A program made the position numbers and the translations under genes. Below, piece after piece: positions 34,680-42,730 of a stretch of DNA of 52,917 nt. Origin of the DNA: Micromonospora sp. 15K316 (GTDB lineage: Bacteria > Actinomycetota > Actinomycetes > Mycobacteriales > Micromonosporaceae); contig NZ_SMKG01000021.1 in assembly GCF_004348525.1 (NCBI RefSeq), positions 1 to 52,917 of the forward strand, given 5' to 3'. Numbering within the stretch: position 1 is the first letter of the stretch; each line of letters starts with the position of its first letter. The notes below the pieces were generated by a model. The model saw only the letters and a list, made by a program, of their open reading frames with translations. It ran no database searches and had not been told where the DNA came from.

Positions 34680-35828
34680 ATGACGACGATCGCACGGGTG
34701 GAGACCTTCCTCGTCGCACCGCGCTGGCTCTTCGTCCGGGTCGAGACCGACTCCGGCATCGTCGGCTGGGGCGAGGCGACCTGCGAGGGCCGGTCGGAGA
34801 CCGTCCGCACCGCCGTGGAGCAGCTCAGCGAGCTGCTGATCGGCCGGGACGCGCTGCGCATCGAGGACCACTGGCAGGTGCTCACCAAGGCCTCCTTCTA
34901 CCGGGGCGGCCCGATCCTGGCCAGCGCCGTCGCCGGCCTCGATCAGGCGCTCTGGGACATCGCCGGCAAGCACTTCGGCGCGCCGGTGCACCAACTGCTC
35001 GGCGGCCCCGTCCGGGACCGGATCCGGGTGTACGGCTGGGTCGGCGGCGACGAGCCCGCCGAGGTGCGCGACCAGATCGCCGCCGCCGTCGAGTCGGGTC
35101 TGACGGCGGTGAAGATGAACGCCTCCGGCCGGATGAGCTCGGTCGCCTCGGTCGCCGAGCTCGACGGCGTGGTGCGCCGGGTCGCGGCCGCCCGCGAGGT
35201 GCTCGGCGAGGAGCGGGACGTCGCCGTCGACTTCCACGGCCGGTTCACCCTCGCCAACGCCCGCCGGGTCGCCCCGTTGCTCGAGCCGTACCGGCCGTTC
35301 TTCCTCGAGGAGCCGGTGGTCCCGGAGAACTCACACCTGATCGGTGAGTTCGTCCGCTCCACCAGCACGCCGGTCTCCACCGGGGAGCGGCTCTACAACC
35401 GGCAGGAGTTCCTGCCGGTGCTCCAGGCCGGCATCGCGGTCGCGCAGCCGGACCTCTCGCACGCGGGCGGCATCACCGAGGTCCGCAAGATCGCCGCGCT
35501 GGCCGAGGTGTACGACGCGCAGCTGGCGCCGCACTGCCCGCTCGGCCCGATCGCGCTCGCCGCCTGCCTCCAGGTCGGTTTCGCCACGACCAACTACCTG
35601 ATCCAGGAGCAGAGCATCGGCATCCACTACAACCTCGGCGCCGAGGTGCTCGACTACTGCCTCGACAAGACCCCGCTGACCTTCGTCGACGGGTACGTAG
35701 AGCGGCTGCGGGCGCCCGGCCTCGGCATCGAGATCGACGAACACGCGGTGCGGACCGCCGACAAGCGCGGGCACGCCTGGCGCAGCCCGACCTGGCGGCA
35801 CCTCGACGGCTCCTACGCGGAATGGTGA
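34680..35828 (+). CDS. dgoD: D-galactonate dehydratase (enolase superfamily)
   Basis: 382 aa, the same length as E. coli DgoD and strongly similar by eye: PRWLFVRVETDSGIVGWGE, FYRGGPILASAVAGLDQALWD, YGWVGGDEPAEV, DFHGR (D184, H186), FLEEPV (E210), GER (E236), QPDLSHAGGITE and APHCPLGPIALAA (H285). It dehydrates D-galactonate (or a related acid) to 2-keto-3-deoxygalactonate. The aldolase and kinase for the next steps follow directly. The C-terminus WRHLDGSYAEW also matches DgoD. Confidence 0.92.
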   Translation: MTTIARVETFLVAPRWLFVRVETDSGIVGWGEATCEGRSETVRTAVEQLSELLIGRDALRIEDHWQVLTKASFYRGGPILASAVAGLDQALWDIAGKHFGAPVHQLLGGPVRDRIRVYGWVGGDEPAEVRDQIAAAVESGLTAVKMNASGRMSSVASVAELDGVVRRVAAAREVLGEERDVAVDFHGRFTLANARRVAPLLEPYRPFFLEEPVVPENSHLIGEFVRSTSTPVSTGERLYNRQEFLPVLQAGIAVAQPDLSHAGGITEVRKIAALAEVYDAQLAPHCPLGPIALAACLQVGFATTNYLIQEQSIGIHYNLGAEVLDYCLDKTPLTFVDGYVERLRAPGLGIEIDEHAVRTADKRGHAWRSPTWRHLDGSYAEW

Positions 35829-35833
35829 ATCAC

Positions 35834-36469
35834 ATGACCCTCAACCTCACTGCCGAACTCGCCGCGGCCCGCATCCTCGCGGTCATCCGCGGCACGTCGA
35901 CCTCCGGCGCGATCGCCGCCGGCACCGCGCTGCTGGAAGAGGGCGTGCGGGTCGTCGAGGTCGCCCTCACCACGCCGGACGCGCCCCGCGCCGTCGCGGC
36001 GCTGCGCGCCGCCGCGCCCGCCGGAACCCTGGTCGGCGCGGGCACGGTACTCACCGCCGCTGACGTCGCCGACGTCGCCGCCGCCGGGGCGCAGTTCGTC
36101 GTCACGCCCGCCGTGGTCGAGTCGATCGCCGAGGCCGCCGACCGGGGCATCCCGGTGGCCGCCGGCGCGTTCACCCCCACCGAGGCGTACACGGCCATGA
36201 GCATGGGCGCGTCGGCGGTCAAGCTCTTCCCCGCCTCGGTGGGTGGCCCGGCGTACCTCAAGGCGTTGCGCGATCCGTTCCCGGACATCCCGTTCGTCGC
36301 GGTCGGCGGAGTCGGCCTCGGCGACGTGCCCGGCTATCTGGCGGCCGGCGCGATCGCGGTCGGCGTCGGCGGGCCGCTGGTCGGCGACGCCGCCTCCGGC
36401 GGCGACCTGGTGGCGCTGCGCCAGCGGGCCCGCACCTACCTCACCGCCGTCAAGGGAGCACGCGCATGA
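35834..36469 (+). CDS. KDPG/KDPGal aldolase
   Basis: 211-aa class I aldolase of the Eda/DgoA family splitting 2-keto-3-deoxy-6-phospho-gluconate or -galactonate into pyruvate and glyceraldehyde-3-phosphate. Visible motifs are ILAVIRG (N-terminal phosphate/catalytic region), [25 protein letters not shown] and VKLFPAS with the Schiff-base lysine K130. ATG 35834 follows GGTGA; ATG 35822, overlapping the dgoD stop, is an alternative start. The stop overlaps the kinase start (ATGA). Confidence 0.92.
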   Translation: MTLNLTAELAAARILAVIRGTSTSGAIAAGTALLEEGVRVVEVALTTPDAPRAVAALRAAAPAGTLVGAGTVLTAADVADVAAAGAQFVVTPAVVESIAEAADRGIPVAAGAFTPTEAYTAMSMGASAVKLFPASVGGPAYLKALRDPFPDIPFVAVGGVGLGDVPGYLAAGAIAVGVGGPLVGDAASGGDLVALRQRARTYLTAVKGARA

Positions 36470-37416
36470 CCACCGACCTGCTCACCTTCGGCGAGGCCAT
36501 GGTGTCGATGCGGGCGGCCGGCCCGCTGGCCGTCGGCGCGCCGCTCAGCATGCACGTGGCCGGCGCCGAGTCCAACGTGGCCGTCGGGGTGGCCCGGCTC
36601 GGGCACCGCGCCGACTGGGTCAGTCGGGTGAGCACCGACGAGTTCGGCGAGTACGTCCTGCGGCAGCTGCGCGCCGAGGGGATCGGCGTCGACGGGGTGA
36701 CCCGCGACGCCGAGCGGCAGACCGGCCTGATGTTCCTGGAGCAGCGCTCCGCCGATCTCACCCGGGTCCAGTACTACCGTGCCGGCTCGGCCGGCTCCGC
36801 GCTGCGCGTCGACGACCTGCGGGCCCCGCTCGCCGCCGGGGCGCGGATGCTGCACCTGACCGGGATCACCCCGGCGCTCTCCGACACCGCCCGGGAGGCG
36901 ACCGGCTGGGCGGCCGAGACCGCCGCCGCGGCCGGCATCCCGATCTGTCTCGACGTGAACTACCGCGCCCGGCTCTGGTCCCGGGACGCGGCGCGGGAGG
37001 CGCTCACGCCGCTGGCGACGTACGCCTCGACCGTCATCGCCTCCGCCGACGAGCTGGACCTCGTCGGCGACCCGGGGGCCGACGAGCCCGCCATGGCGGC
37101 CGAGCTGCTGCGGCGCGGCGTGGAGACGGTGCTGGTCAAGCTCGGCGCGGAGGGCGCCCGGGCGTACACCGCCGACGGTGTCGAGCAGGTCGGCGTGGTG
37201 ACCGTCAGCGCCGTCGACACGGTGGGCGCCGGGGACGCCTTCACCGCCGGCTACCTCTCCGGCTGGTTCGACGGGCTGGACCTGACCGGCCGGCTGCGTC
37301 GCGCGACCACCCTCGGCGCCTTCGCGGTCTCCACCCGGGGCGACTGCGAGGGGCTGCCGCGCCGCGCCGAACTCGCCCTCCTCGACGGCCACGAGGCGGG
37401 CAGCGTCCTGCGCTGA
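36466..37416 (+). CDS. kdgK: 2-keto-3-deoxy sugar-acid kinase (PfkB family)
   Basis: 316-aa PfkB kinase. Motifs are [11 protein letters not shown] (N-terminus), [15 protein letters not shown] near residue 32, and the catalytic [13 protein letters not shown] with base D257. It phosphorylates 2-keto-3-deoxygluconate and, given its neighbours, 2-keto-3-deoxygalactonate, forming the aldolase substrate. E. coli uses an unrelated DgoK for the galactonate step, so a PfkB enzyme next to DgoD suggests a dual-substrate kinase. ATGA overlap with the aldolase. Confidence 0.9.
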   Translation: MTTDLLTFGEAMVSMRAAGPLAVGAPLSMHVAGAESNVAVGVARLGHRADWVSRVSTDEFGEYVLRQLRAEGIGVDGVTRDAERQTGLMFLEQRSADLTRVQYYRAGSAGSALRVDDLRAPLAAGARMLHLTGITPALSDTAREATGWAAETAAAAGIPICLDVNYRARLWSRDAAREALTPLATYASTVIASADELDLVGDPGADEPAMAAELLRRGVETVLVKLGAEGARAYTADGVEQVGVVTVSAVDTVGAGDAFTAGYLSGWFDGLDLTGRLRRATTLGAFAVSTRGDCEGLPRRAELALLDGHEAGSVLR

Positions 37417-37448
37417 CCGTCGCACCACGCAGAGAAAGGCACCATCCC

Positions 37449-38678
37449 GTGAAAATCGTTGCTGCCGACGTCGTCGTCACCAGCCCCGACCGCAACTTCG
37501 TCACCCTCAAGATCACCACAGACGAGGGACTGACCGGCCTCGGCGACGGCACCCTCAACGGCCGGGAGCTGAGCGTCGCCTCGTACCTGCGCGACCACGT
37601 CGTCCCGCTGCTGATCGGGCGCGACCCGCACCGCATCGAGGACACCTGGCAGTTCCTGTACCGCTCCGCCTACTGGCGGCGCGGACCGGTCACCATGGCG
37701 GCCATCGCCGCCGTGGACGTGGCCCTCTGGGACATCAAGGCCAAGGCCGCCGGGATGCCGCTCTACCAGCTGCTGGGCGGGGCCTCCCGCACCGGCGTCA
37801 TGGCGTACGGCCACGCCTCCGGGCGGGACCTGCCGGAGCTGTTCGACTCGATCCGCCGCCACCTCGACGAGGGCTTCAAGTCGATCCGCGTGCAGACCTC
37901 CGTGCCGGGCATCAACGCCGTCTACGGGGTGGCCACCCAGCCCAGCGCCGGCGGCACCCGGTACGACTACGAGCCGGCGCAGCGCACCCCGCTGCCCGCC
38001 GAGGAGGACTGGGACACCCGCGCCTACCTGCGCCACCTCCCCGGCGTCTTCGAGGCCGTACGCAACGAGTTCGGCCCGGAGCTGCCGCTGCTGCACGACG
38101 GGCACCACCGGATGACCCCGATCCAGGCCGCGAAGCTCGGCAAGGCCCTCGAACCGTACGACCTGTTCTGGCTGGAGGACTGCACGCCGGCGGAGAACCA
38201 GGAGGCGCTGCGGCTGGTCCGTCAGCACACCACCACCCCGCTGGCGATCGGCGAGGTCTTCAACACGGTCTGGGACTACCAGACGCTCATCCGGGAACAG
38301 CTGATCGACTACGTCCGCTCGGCGGTCACCCACACCGGCGGCATCACCGCCATGCGCAAGCTGCTCGACTACGCCGCCCAGTACCAGATCAAGAGCGGTA
38401 TCCACGGCCCCACCGACATCTCCCCGGTGGGGATGGCCGCCGCCCTGCACCTGGACCTGGCGATCCACAACTTCGGCATCCAGGAGTACATGCGGCACGG
38501 GCCGCTCACCGACGCGGTGTTCCGGCAGTCGTTCACGTTCACCGACGGCTACCTGCACCCGGGGGACCAGCCGGGGCTCGGGGTCGAGCTCGACGAGGCG
38601 GCCGCCGCGAAGTTCCCGTACGTGCCGGCGTACCTGCCGTTCAACCGGCTCAAGGACGGGACCGTCCATGACTGGTGA
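37449..38678 (+). CDS. manD: D-mannonate dehydratase-like protein (ManD group, enolase superfamily)
   Basis: 409 aa. GTG 37449 follows AGAAAGG at normal distance. ManD-group motifs are [36 protein letters not shown] (D217, H219), LEDCTP (E243), GEVFNT (E269), THTGGIT and HGPTDISP, ending with FGIQEYM. Members dehydrate D-mannonate and/or D-gluconate to 2-keto-3-deoxygluconate, with widely differing efficiency, so the true substrate is uncertain. It would feed the same kinase and aldolase as DgoD. Confidence 0.88.
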   Translation: MKIVAADVVVTSPDRNFVTLKITTDEGLTGLGDGTLNGRELSVASYLRDHVVPLLIGRDPHRIEDTWQFLYRSAYWRRGPVTMAAIAAVDVALWDIKAKAAGMPLYQLLGGASRTGVMAYGHASGRDLPELFDSIRRHLDEGFKSIRVQTSVPGINAVYGVATQPSAGGTRYDYEPAQRTPLPAEEDWDTRAYLRHLPGVFEAVRNEFGPELPLLHDGHHRMTPIQAAKLGKALEPYDLFWLEDCTPAENQEALRLVRQHTTTPLAIGEVFNTVWDYQTLIREQLIDYVRSAVTHTGGITAMRKLLDYAAQYQIKSGIHGPTDISPVGMAAALHLDLAIHNFGIQEYMRHGPLTDAVFRQSFTFTDGYLHPGDQPGLGVELDEAAAAKFPYVPAYLPFNRLKDGTVHDW

Positions 38679-39213
38679 GCGGCGGCCCACCCGGCACGTC
38701 GTGGTGATGGGCGTCTCCGGTGCCGGCAAGACCACCGTGGCCCGGGGGATCAGCGAGGCGACCGGTCTGCTCTTCGCCGAGGCGGACGAGTTCCACCCGG
38801 CGGAGAACGTGGCCCGGATGCGGGCCGGCGTACCGCTGGACGACGCCTCCCGCCTGCCCTGGCTGCGCGAACTCGCCGGCTGGATGGCCGCGCGGGCGGC
38901 GGAGGGGCGCTCGACGGTGCTGGCCTGCTCGGCGCTGCGGCGGTCGTACCGGGACGTGCTGCGTGCGGGTCCGCCCAGCGTGGACTTCGTGCACCTGGAC
39001 GGGCCGGCGGAGGTCATCCGCGACCGGATGGCCCGCCGCACCGGGCACTTCATGCCGGCGAGCCTGCTCGAGTCGCAGCTGGCCACCCTCGAACCGGCCG
39101 AGCCGGACGAGCAGGTGCTCGTGATCGACGTCTCGCTCAGCCCGGAGCAGCTGGTGGCGGCGGCGGTCGACGGCCTCGGCCTGCCGACCGTGACGCCGGT
39201 GGGGGAGCGCTAG
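38668..39213 (+). CDS. gntK: Gluconokinase
   Basis: 181-aa GntK-type kinase phosphorylating D-gluconate to 6-phosphogluconate. The P-loop is GVSGAGKTT (about 15-23); [26 protein letters not shown] acceptor region (about 39-55) and [10 protein letters not shown] follow. The start ATG 38668 overlaps the ManD gene by 11 bp. No 6-phosphogluconate dehydrogenase lies nearby. Together with ManD it suggests that gluconate is one of the acids handled here. Confidence 0.92.
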   Translation: MTGERRPTRHVVVMGVSGAGKTTVARGISEATGLLFAEADEFHPAENVARMRAGVPLDDASRLPWLRELAGWMAARAAEGRSTVLACSALRRSYRDVLRAGPPSVDFVHLDGPAEVIRDRMARRTGHFMPASLLESQLATLEPAEPDEQVLVIDVSLSPEQLVAAAVDGLGLPTVTPVGER

Positions 39214-39214
39214 C

Positions 39215-39235
39215 CCGACCCGCGCGGGCGGTCGG
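39215..39235 (+). terminator. GC-rich hairpin after gntK
   Basis: CCGACC and GGTCGG arms enclose CGCGCGGGC, starting two bases after the gntK stop. No T-run. It may close the sugar-acid operon. Confidence 0.35.
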
Positions 39236-39256
39236 CGGAGTGTCGGTGGCGGTCGC

Positions 39257-39271
39257 TACGGTCGTGGCGTG
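39257..39271 (+). promoter_or_regulatory. Possible leaderless promoter/start of the YjbR-like gene
   Basis: TACGGT (39257-39262) lies 6 nt before GTG 39269, and no Shine-Dalgarno sequence is seen. A second GTG at 39272 could also serve. Confidence 0.35.
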
Positions 39272-39610
39272 GTGACCGTCGCCGACGTCCGGGCCCTCGC
39301 CCGCACGCTGCCGCGCAGCAGCGAGCACCTGATCCGTGACCGGGTGAAGTTCCGGGTCGGGTCGATCGTCTACGTCGCGTTCAGCCGCGACGAGGAGTCG
39401 ATGGGTTTCGGCTACCCCCGCGACGAGCGCGACGCTCTGATCGCGGCCGAGCCCCACCTCTTCTTCCTTCCCGGGCATGCCGACCTGCGCTTCAACTGGG
39501 TCTGCTGCCACGCCGGACGGCTCGACTCCACGTACATGACCGAGCTGGTGACCGAGGCGTGGCGGATGTGCGTGCCGAAGTTCCTGGCGCGGCAGCGCCT
39601 CGGCCGTTGA
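39269..39610 (+). CDS. MmcQ/YjbR family protein
   Basis: 113-aa small DNA-binding-like-fold protein of the MmcQ/YjbR family. Recognisable parts are VADVRALARTLPRSSEHL at the start, FRVGSIVYVAFSRDEESMGFGY, and the C-terminal LVTEAWRMCVPKFLARQ, which matches the family's conserved helix. Function is unknown in general. It stands alone on the plus strand after the gluconokinase gene. Confidence 0.8.
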   Translation: MVTVADVRALARTLPRSSEHLIRDRVKFRVGSIVYVAFSRDEESMGFGYPRDERDALIAAEPHLFFLPGHADLRFNWVCCHAGRLDSTYMTELVTEAWRMCVPKFLARQRLGR

Positions 39611-39784
39611 CCGCGCCGCTCAACTCCGACGCGCTCTACCGCAGGCTGGTGCGGGCCCCGCACATCGCCGCCGACCGGGGCGTGGTGGCCGCGGCCGTGC
39701 CGTGACGCCCGGCTCGCGTTTCGCGTACCCCGCCGCGGGGCCGGCCCGGGGGAGGGGACGGGCGTCCCCCGGGCCGGCGCGGAC

Positions 39785-39994
39785 TCACGCCGCGGCCAGG
39801 CTGAACCGCTGGTTCGCCGGGTCGATCTCGAGGATCCGGACCGTCACGCGGGCGCCGACCGGCCAGGTCTGCTGGTACGCGAGGCCGGTGCAACCCTCGG
39901 CCTCGACGAACGAGCCGAACGGCGCCTGCTGGGTCACGACGCCGTCGAGGACGTCACCGACCTGGTGCCGGGCGAGGAAATCCTGCCAACTCAT
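39785..39994 (-). CDS. Small S1-domain RNA-binding protein
   Basis: 69-aa single S1/OB-fold protein: VGDVLDGVVTQQAPFGSFVE (about 12-31) is the typical S1 beta1-beta3 part, then VGARVTVRILEIDPANQRFSL (about 46-66). It probably binds RNA. ATG 39994 has an excellent GGGAGGTGAG upstream. Two perfect stem-loops precede the ribosome site (40010-40045 and 40048-40064), suggesting control at the mRNA level. It lies alone between a plus-strand gene and a divergent efflux pump. Confidence 0.82.
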   Translation of the reverse strand: MSWQDFLARHQVGDVLDGVVTQQAPFGSFVEAEGCTGLAYQQTWPVGARVTVRILEIDPANQRFSLAAA

Positions 39995-40009
39995 GTGCTC
40001 ACCTCCCTT

Positions 40010-40064
40010 CCGTCACGAGTGGTGGGAATCGCGTCCTCGTGACGGGGGCGGGCCTCTGGCCCGC
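40010..40064 (-). promoter_or_regulatory. Structured 5' leader of the S1-domain gene
   Basis: Read on the minus strand: a 7-bp stem GCGGGCC/GGCCCGC with 3-nt loop (40064-40048), then a 10-bp perfect stem CCGTCACGAG/CTCGTGACGG with 16-nt loop (40045-40010). The second stem directly abuts the AAGGGAGGTGAG ribosome site of ATG 39994. TATGAC (40130-40125) and TATGAT (40139-40134) upstream are possible -10 elements. Confidence 0.55.
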
Positions 40065-40269
40065 GAGGTGATCAACCGGCGGCCGGGCGTCCGTCCTGTG
40101 CACGGCGCGTGGCCGACCCGGCAGTCATACCGCGATCATAGCGTCGCCTGTGAGGTGGGGCACCTTCGGTCCGTCCGGGAATGAGATCAGCCCTCAGCGG
40201 TTTGCTGGCAGGTGTGAACGCAGCATGCACGTACGCGCACGTCCGGCACAGACGGACGGGGGCTCCGGC

Positions 40270-41550
40270 GTGACGCCCGCCCCCACCCGTACCGAAGCTC
40301 CCACCGTCCAGACCTCCGGCGACCTGATGACCACCGCGCGACGGCTGCGCCTGGTCCTGGTGCTCGGCTCGCTGACCGCGATCGGGCCGCTCACCATCGA
40401 CATGTACCTGCCCGCGCTCCCGGAGATCGCCGCTGACCTGCACACCACCTCGGCGGCCGTGCAGTTGACCCTGACCGGGACGCTCGCGGGGCTCGCCGTC
40501 GGCCAGCTGCTGATCGGCCCGCTCTCCGACGCGGTGGGCCGGCGGGTTCCGCTGCTCGCCGGTGTCGCCCTGCACATCGTGGCGTCGGTGCTCTGCGTTC
40601 TCGCTCCGAGTATCGCCGTGGTCGGCGTACTGCGGGTGCTGCAGGGGCTGGGCGTGGCGGCCGCCTCGGTGGTGGCGATGGCAGTGGTCCGCGACCTCTT
40701 CGACGGCGCCGCCTTCGCCCGGCTCTTCTCCCGCCTCATGCTGGTCGTCGGCGTGGCGCCGGTGCTCGCCCCGACCCTCGGCAGCGGGCTGCTGCGCTGG
40801 TCGGACTGGCGAGGGGTCTTCATCGCCCTCGCGGCGTTCGGCATCATCCTGATCACCGTCGCGGCGTTCGGTCTTCCGGAGACCCTGCCGCCCGCGGCAC
40901 GTCGTCGTGGTGGCGTGCTGGCGACCGCCCGCGTCTACGGCTCCCTGCTGCGTGACCGCACCTTCGTCGGCCTGGTCCTGGTCACCGGCCTGGCCATGGC
41001 GGCGCTGTTCGCGTACGTGTCCGGGTCGTCCTTCGTCTTCCAGGAGCAGTACGGCCTCGACGAGCAGCAGTTCGGCATCGCGTTCGGCGCGGGCGCCGTC
41101 GGCCTGATCGCGGCCACCCAGTTGAACGTCCGGCTGCTCAACCGGTACTCGCCGCAGCGGATCCTGATCGCCGCGCTGGGGTTGGGCACGGTGGCCGGCC
41201 TCGTCCTGACGACCTTCGCCGTGACCGACGCCGGTGGTCTGCCGGCCGTCCTCGCGTCGCTGTGGGTGGTCCTGTTCGCGGCCGGCCTGGCCATGCCGAA
41301 CGCGCCCGCGCTCGCCCTGTCCCGCCACGGCGAGGCGGCCGGCACCGCGGCGGCGATGCTCGGTGCGGTGCAGTTCGGCGTGGGCGCGCTGGCCGCGCCC
41401 CTGGTCGGCCTGCTCGGCACGGGGGTCGTCGCGATGGCAGTGGTGGTGGCCGGCGGCATGATCGCCGCGGTCGCCGTGCTCTTCGTGGTGGTGCGCCCGG
41501 GGCGGCTCGGCGACATCGCGCCGTCGGCGGTCACCGTGGCGGCGCACTGA
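40270..41550 (+). CDS. Bcr/CflA-type drug efflux MFS transporter
   Basis: 426 aa from GTG 40270 (ATG 40225 and the ATG at LMTTARRL are alternatives). Twelve hydrophobic segments are expected. Family features are LTIDMYLPALPEIAADL in helix 1, GPLSDAVGRRVPLLAGV (the MFS loop 2-3 motif, about 75-91), and DWRGVFIALAAFGIIL with PETLPPAARR between halves. It exports drugs or related compounds by proton antiport. It is monocistronic, closed by the perfect hairpin 41583-41620. Confidence 0.88.
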   Translation: MTPAPTRTEAPTVQTSGDLMTTARRLRLVLVLGSLTAIGPLTIDMYLPALPEIAADLHTTSAAVQLTLTGTLAGLAVGQLLIGPLSDAVGRRVPLLAGVALHIVASVLCVLAPSIAVVGVLRVLQGLGVAAASVVAMAVVRDLFDGAAFARLFSRLMLVVGVAPVLAPTLGSGLLRWSDWRGVFIALAAFGIILITVAAFGLPETLPPAARRRGGVLATARVYGSLLRDRTFVGLVLVTGLAMAALFAYVSGSSFVFQEQYGLDEQQFGIAFGAGAVGLIAATQLNVRLLNRYSPQRILIAALGLGTVAGLVLTTFAVTDAGGLPAVLASLWVVLFAAGLAMPNAPALALSRHGEAAGTAAAMLGAVQFGVGALAAPLVGLLGTGVVAMAVVVAGGMIAAVAVLFVVVRPGRLGDIAPSAVTVAAH

Positions 41551-41582
41551 CCGTACGCCGGTCTGCCGATCGCATCTTCCGC

Positions 41583-41620
41583 GCAACGGCCGGCGGGGCT
41601 CCAGCCCCGCCGGCCGTTGC
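41583..41620 (+). terminator. Strong 17-bp hairpin terminator
   Basis: The 17-nt arms 41583-41599 and 41604-41620 are perfectly complementary around a TCCA loop, followed by TCTTC. It lies 33 nt after the efflux pump stop. Confidence 0.8.
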
Positions 41621-41916
41621 TCTTCGTGATGGGCCGGGTCGCCCGCTGCGGGGCGGCCGCGCCCGCCGATGCCCTCCACCGCGGCCCGCTCGATGCGCCC
41701 GGTGTTGCCCCCGGAACGAGGACGGGCAACATTCGGGCATTCATCATGCCCAACCGGGCGCACGATTTGCCGGCCATCGACGGTCTTATAGGGAATGGTG
41801 CCTCCAGTGCCGCGCCTCAACCGGGCAGGAACCCTCCGGATTTCGCCCGCTGCGACGGGCGTCACCTCCGCGTCACGGTGTTAAAAAGTTAGCAACCGAT
41901 GGGCCGGAGGTGAGCG
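41621..41916. other. Gene-free stretch upstream of the deoR-like gene
   Basis: I see no gene here. It holds hairpins GTTGCCC/GGGCAAC (41704-41730) and GGGCAT-TCATC-ATGCCC (41735-41751), a possible -10 TATAGG (41787-41792) with only a weak -35, and the AT-rich operator-like sequence at 41880-41896. Codon-like bias is weak in all frames. Confidence 0.5.
41880..41896. promoter_or_regulatory. Candidate DeoR operator
   Basis: GTTAAAAAGTTAGCAAC holds two GTTA copies 8 bp apart, the second within GTT-AGC-AAC. It is the most AT-rich spot in the region and lies 20 bp before the deoR-like start, fitting autoregulation by a DeoR protein, which often binds short direct repeats. Confidence 0.4.
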
Positions 41917-42678
41917 ATGAACTCGACGGAGCGCCGCCAGCGCATCCTCGCCTCCGCCCGCGAACAGGGCGCGGTCGACGTGCGGAAACTCGCCGCCGAC
42001 CTGGCCGTGTCGGCGGAGACCGTCCGGCGCGACCTGCACCGGCTCGAACAGCAGGGATTGGTGCGGCGTACCCACGGCGGCGCCTATCCCGTGGAGACCG
42101 CCCGGTTCGAGACGACCCTCGACACGCGGACCACCCGGCTGGTGACGGAGAAGCGGCGCGTCGCCACGGCCGCGGCGCAACTGCTCGGCGACGCCGAGTC
42201 GGTCTTCGTCGACGAGGGCTACACCCCCCGGCTGATCGCTGAGGCGTTGCCGGCCGAGCGCGCGCTCACCGTGGTCACCGCCTCGCTGGACACGGCGGCG
42301 ATCCTCGCCGCGTCGCCCACCACCACGGTCCTGCTGCTCGGCGGCCGGGTCCGGGGCCGGACCCGGGCGACCGTCGATCACTGGGCGGTCGACATGCTCG
42401 CCGGTTTCGTCATCGACCTGGCCTTCGTCGGAGCGAACGGGATCTCCCGGGAGCACGGCCTCACCACCCCCGACCCGGCCGTCGCCGCGGTGAAGGCGCA
42501 GGTCATCACCGTGTCCCGGCGCGTCGTCTTCGCCGGAGTGCACACCAAATTCGGCGCCAGCAGCTTCTGCCGCTTCGCGGACGTCGCCGACCTCGACGCC
42601 GTCGTCACGGACGTCGGGCTTCCGGCGTCCGAAGCACACCGCTACTCGCTGCTCGGCCCGGTGGTGCAGCGCGTCTGA
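41917..42678 (+). CDS. DeoR-family transcriptional regulator
   Basis: 253-aa DeoR regulator. The N-terminal HTH (about 5-58) has RRQRILASAREQGAVDVRKL, SAETVRRDLHRLEQQG and the family tag RRTHGGA. The C-terminal sugar-phosphate sensor domain contains DEGYTPRLIAEAL, VVTASL, LLLGGRVRG and DLAFVGANGISREHGLTTPD. ATG 41917 follows GGAGGTGAG. It leads the polyol-type operon, 52 nt before the binding-protein gene, and likely represses it until a phosphorylated sugar or polyol derivative appears. Confidence 0.9.
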   Translation: MNSTERRQRILASAREQGAVDVRKLAADLAVSAETVRRDLHRLEQQGLVRRTHGGAYPVETARFETTLDTRTTRLVTEKRRVATAAAQLLGDAESVFVDEGYTPRLIAEALPAERALTVVTASLDTAAILAASPTTTVLLLGGRVRGRTRATVDHWAVDMLAGFVIDLAFVGANGISREHGLTTPDPAVAAVKAQVITVSRRVVFAGVHTKFGASSFCRFADVADLDAVVTDVGLPASEAHRYSLLGPVVQRV

Positions 42679-42730
42679 CCACCGGACCGGCCATCTCCCT
42701 CACCACCGAAACGGATCCTGGAGGTTCGCT

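Noticed and set aside
39607..39705. Possible 32-codon gene from TTG overlapping the YjbR-like stop
   Set aside because: Very short, rare start codon, no ribosome site and no recognisable family; could be a remnant but cannot be supported.
41617..41892. 91-codon open frame between the efflux pump and deoR
   Set aside because: Starts inside the terminator hairpin, has atypical composition and no ribosome site.
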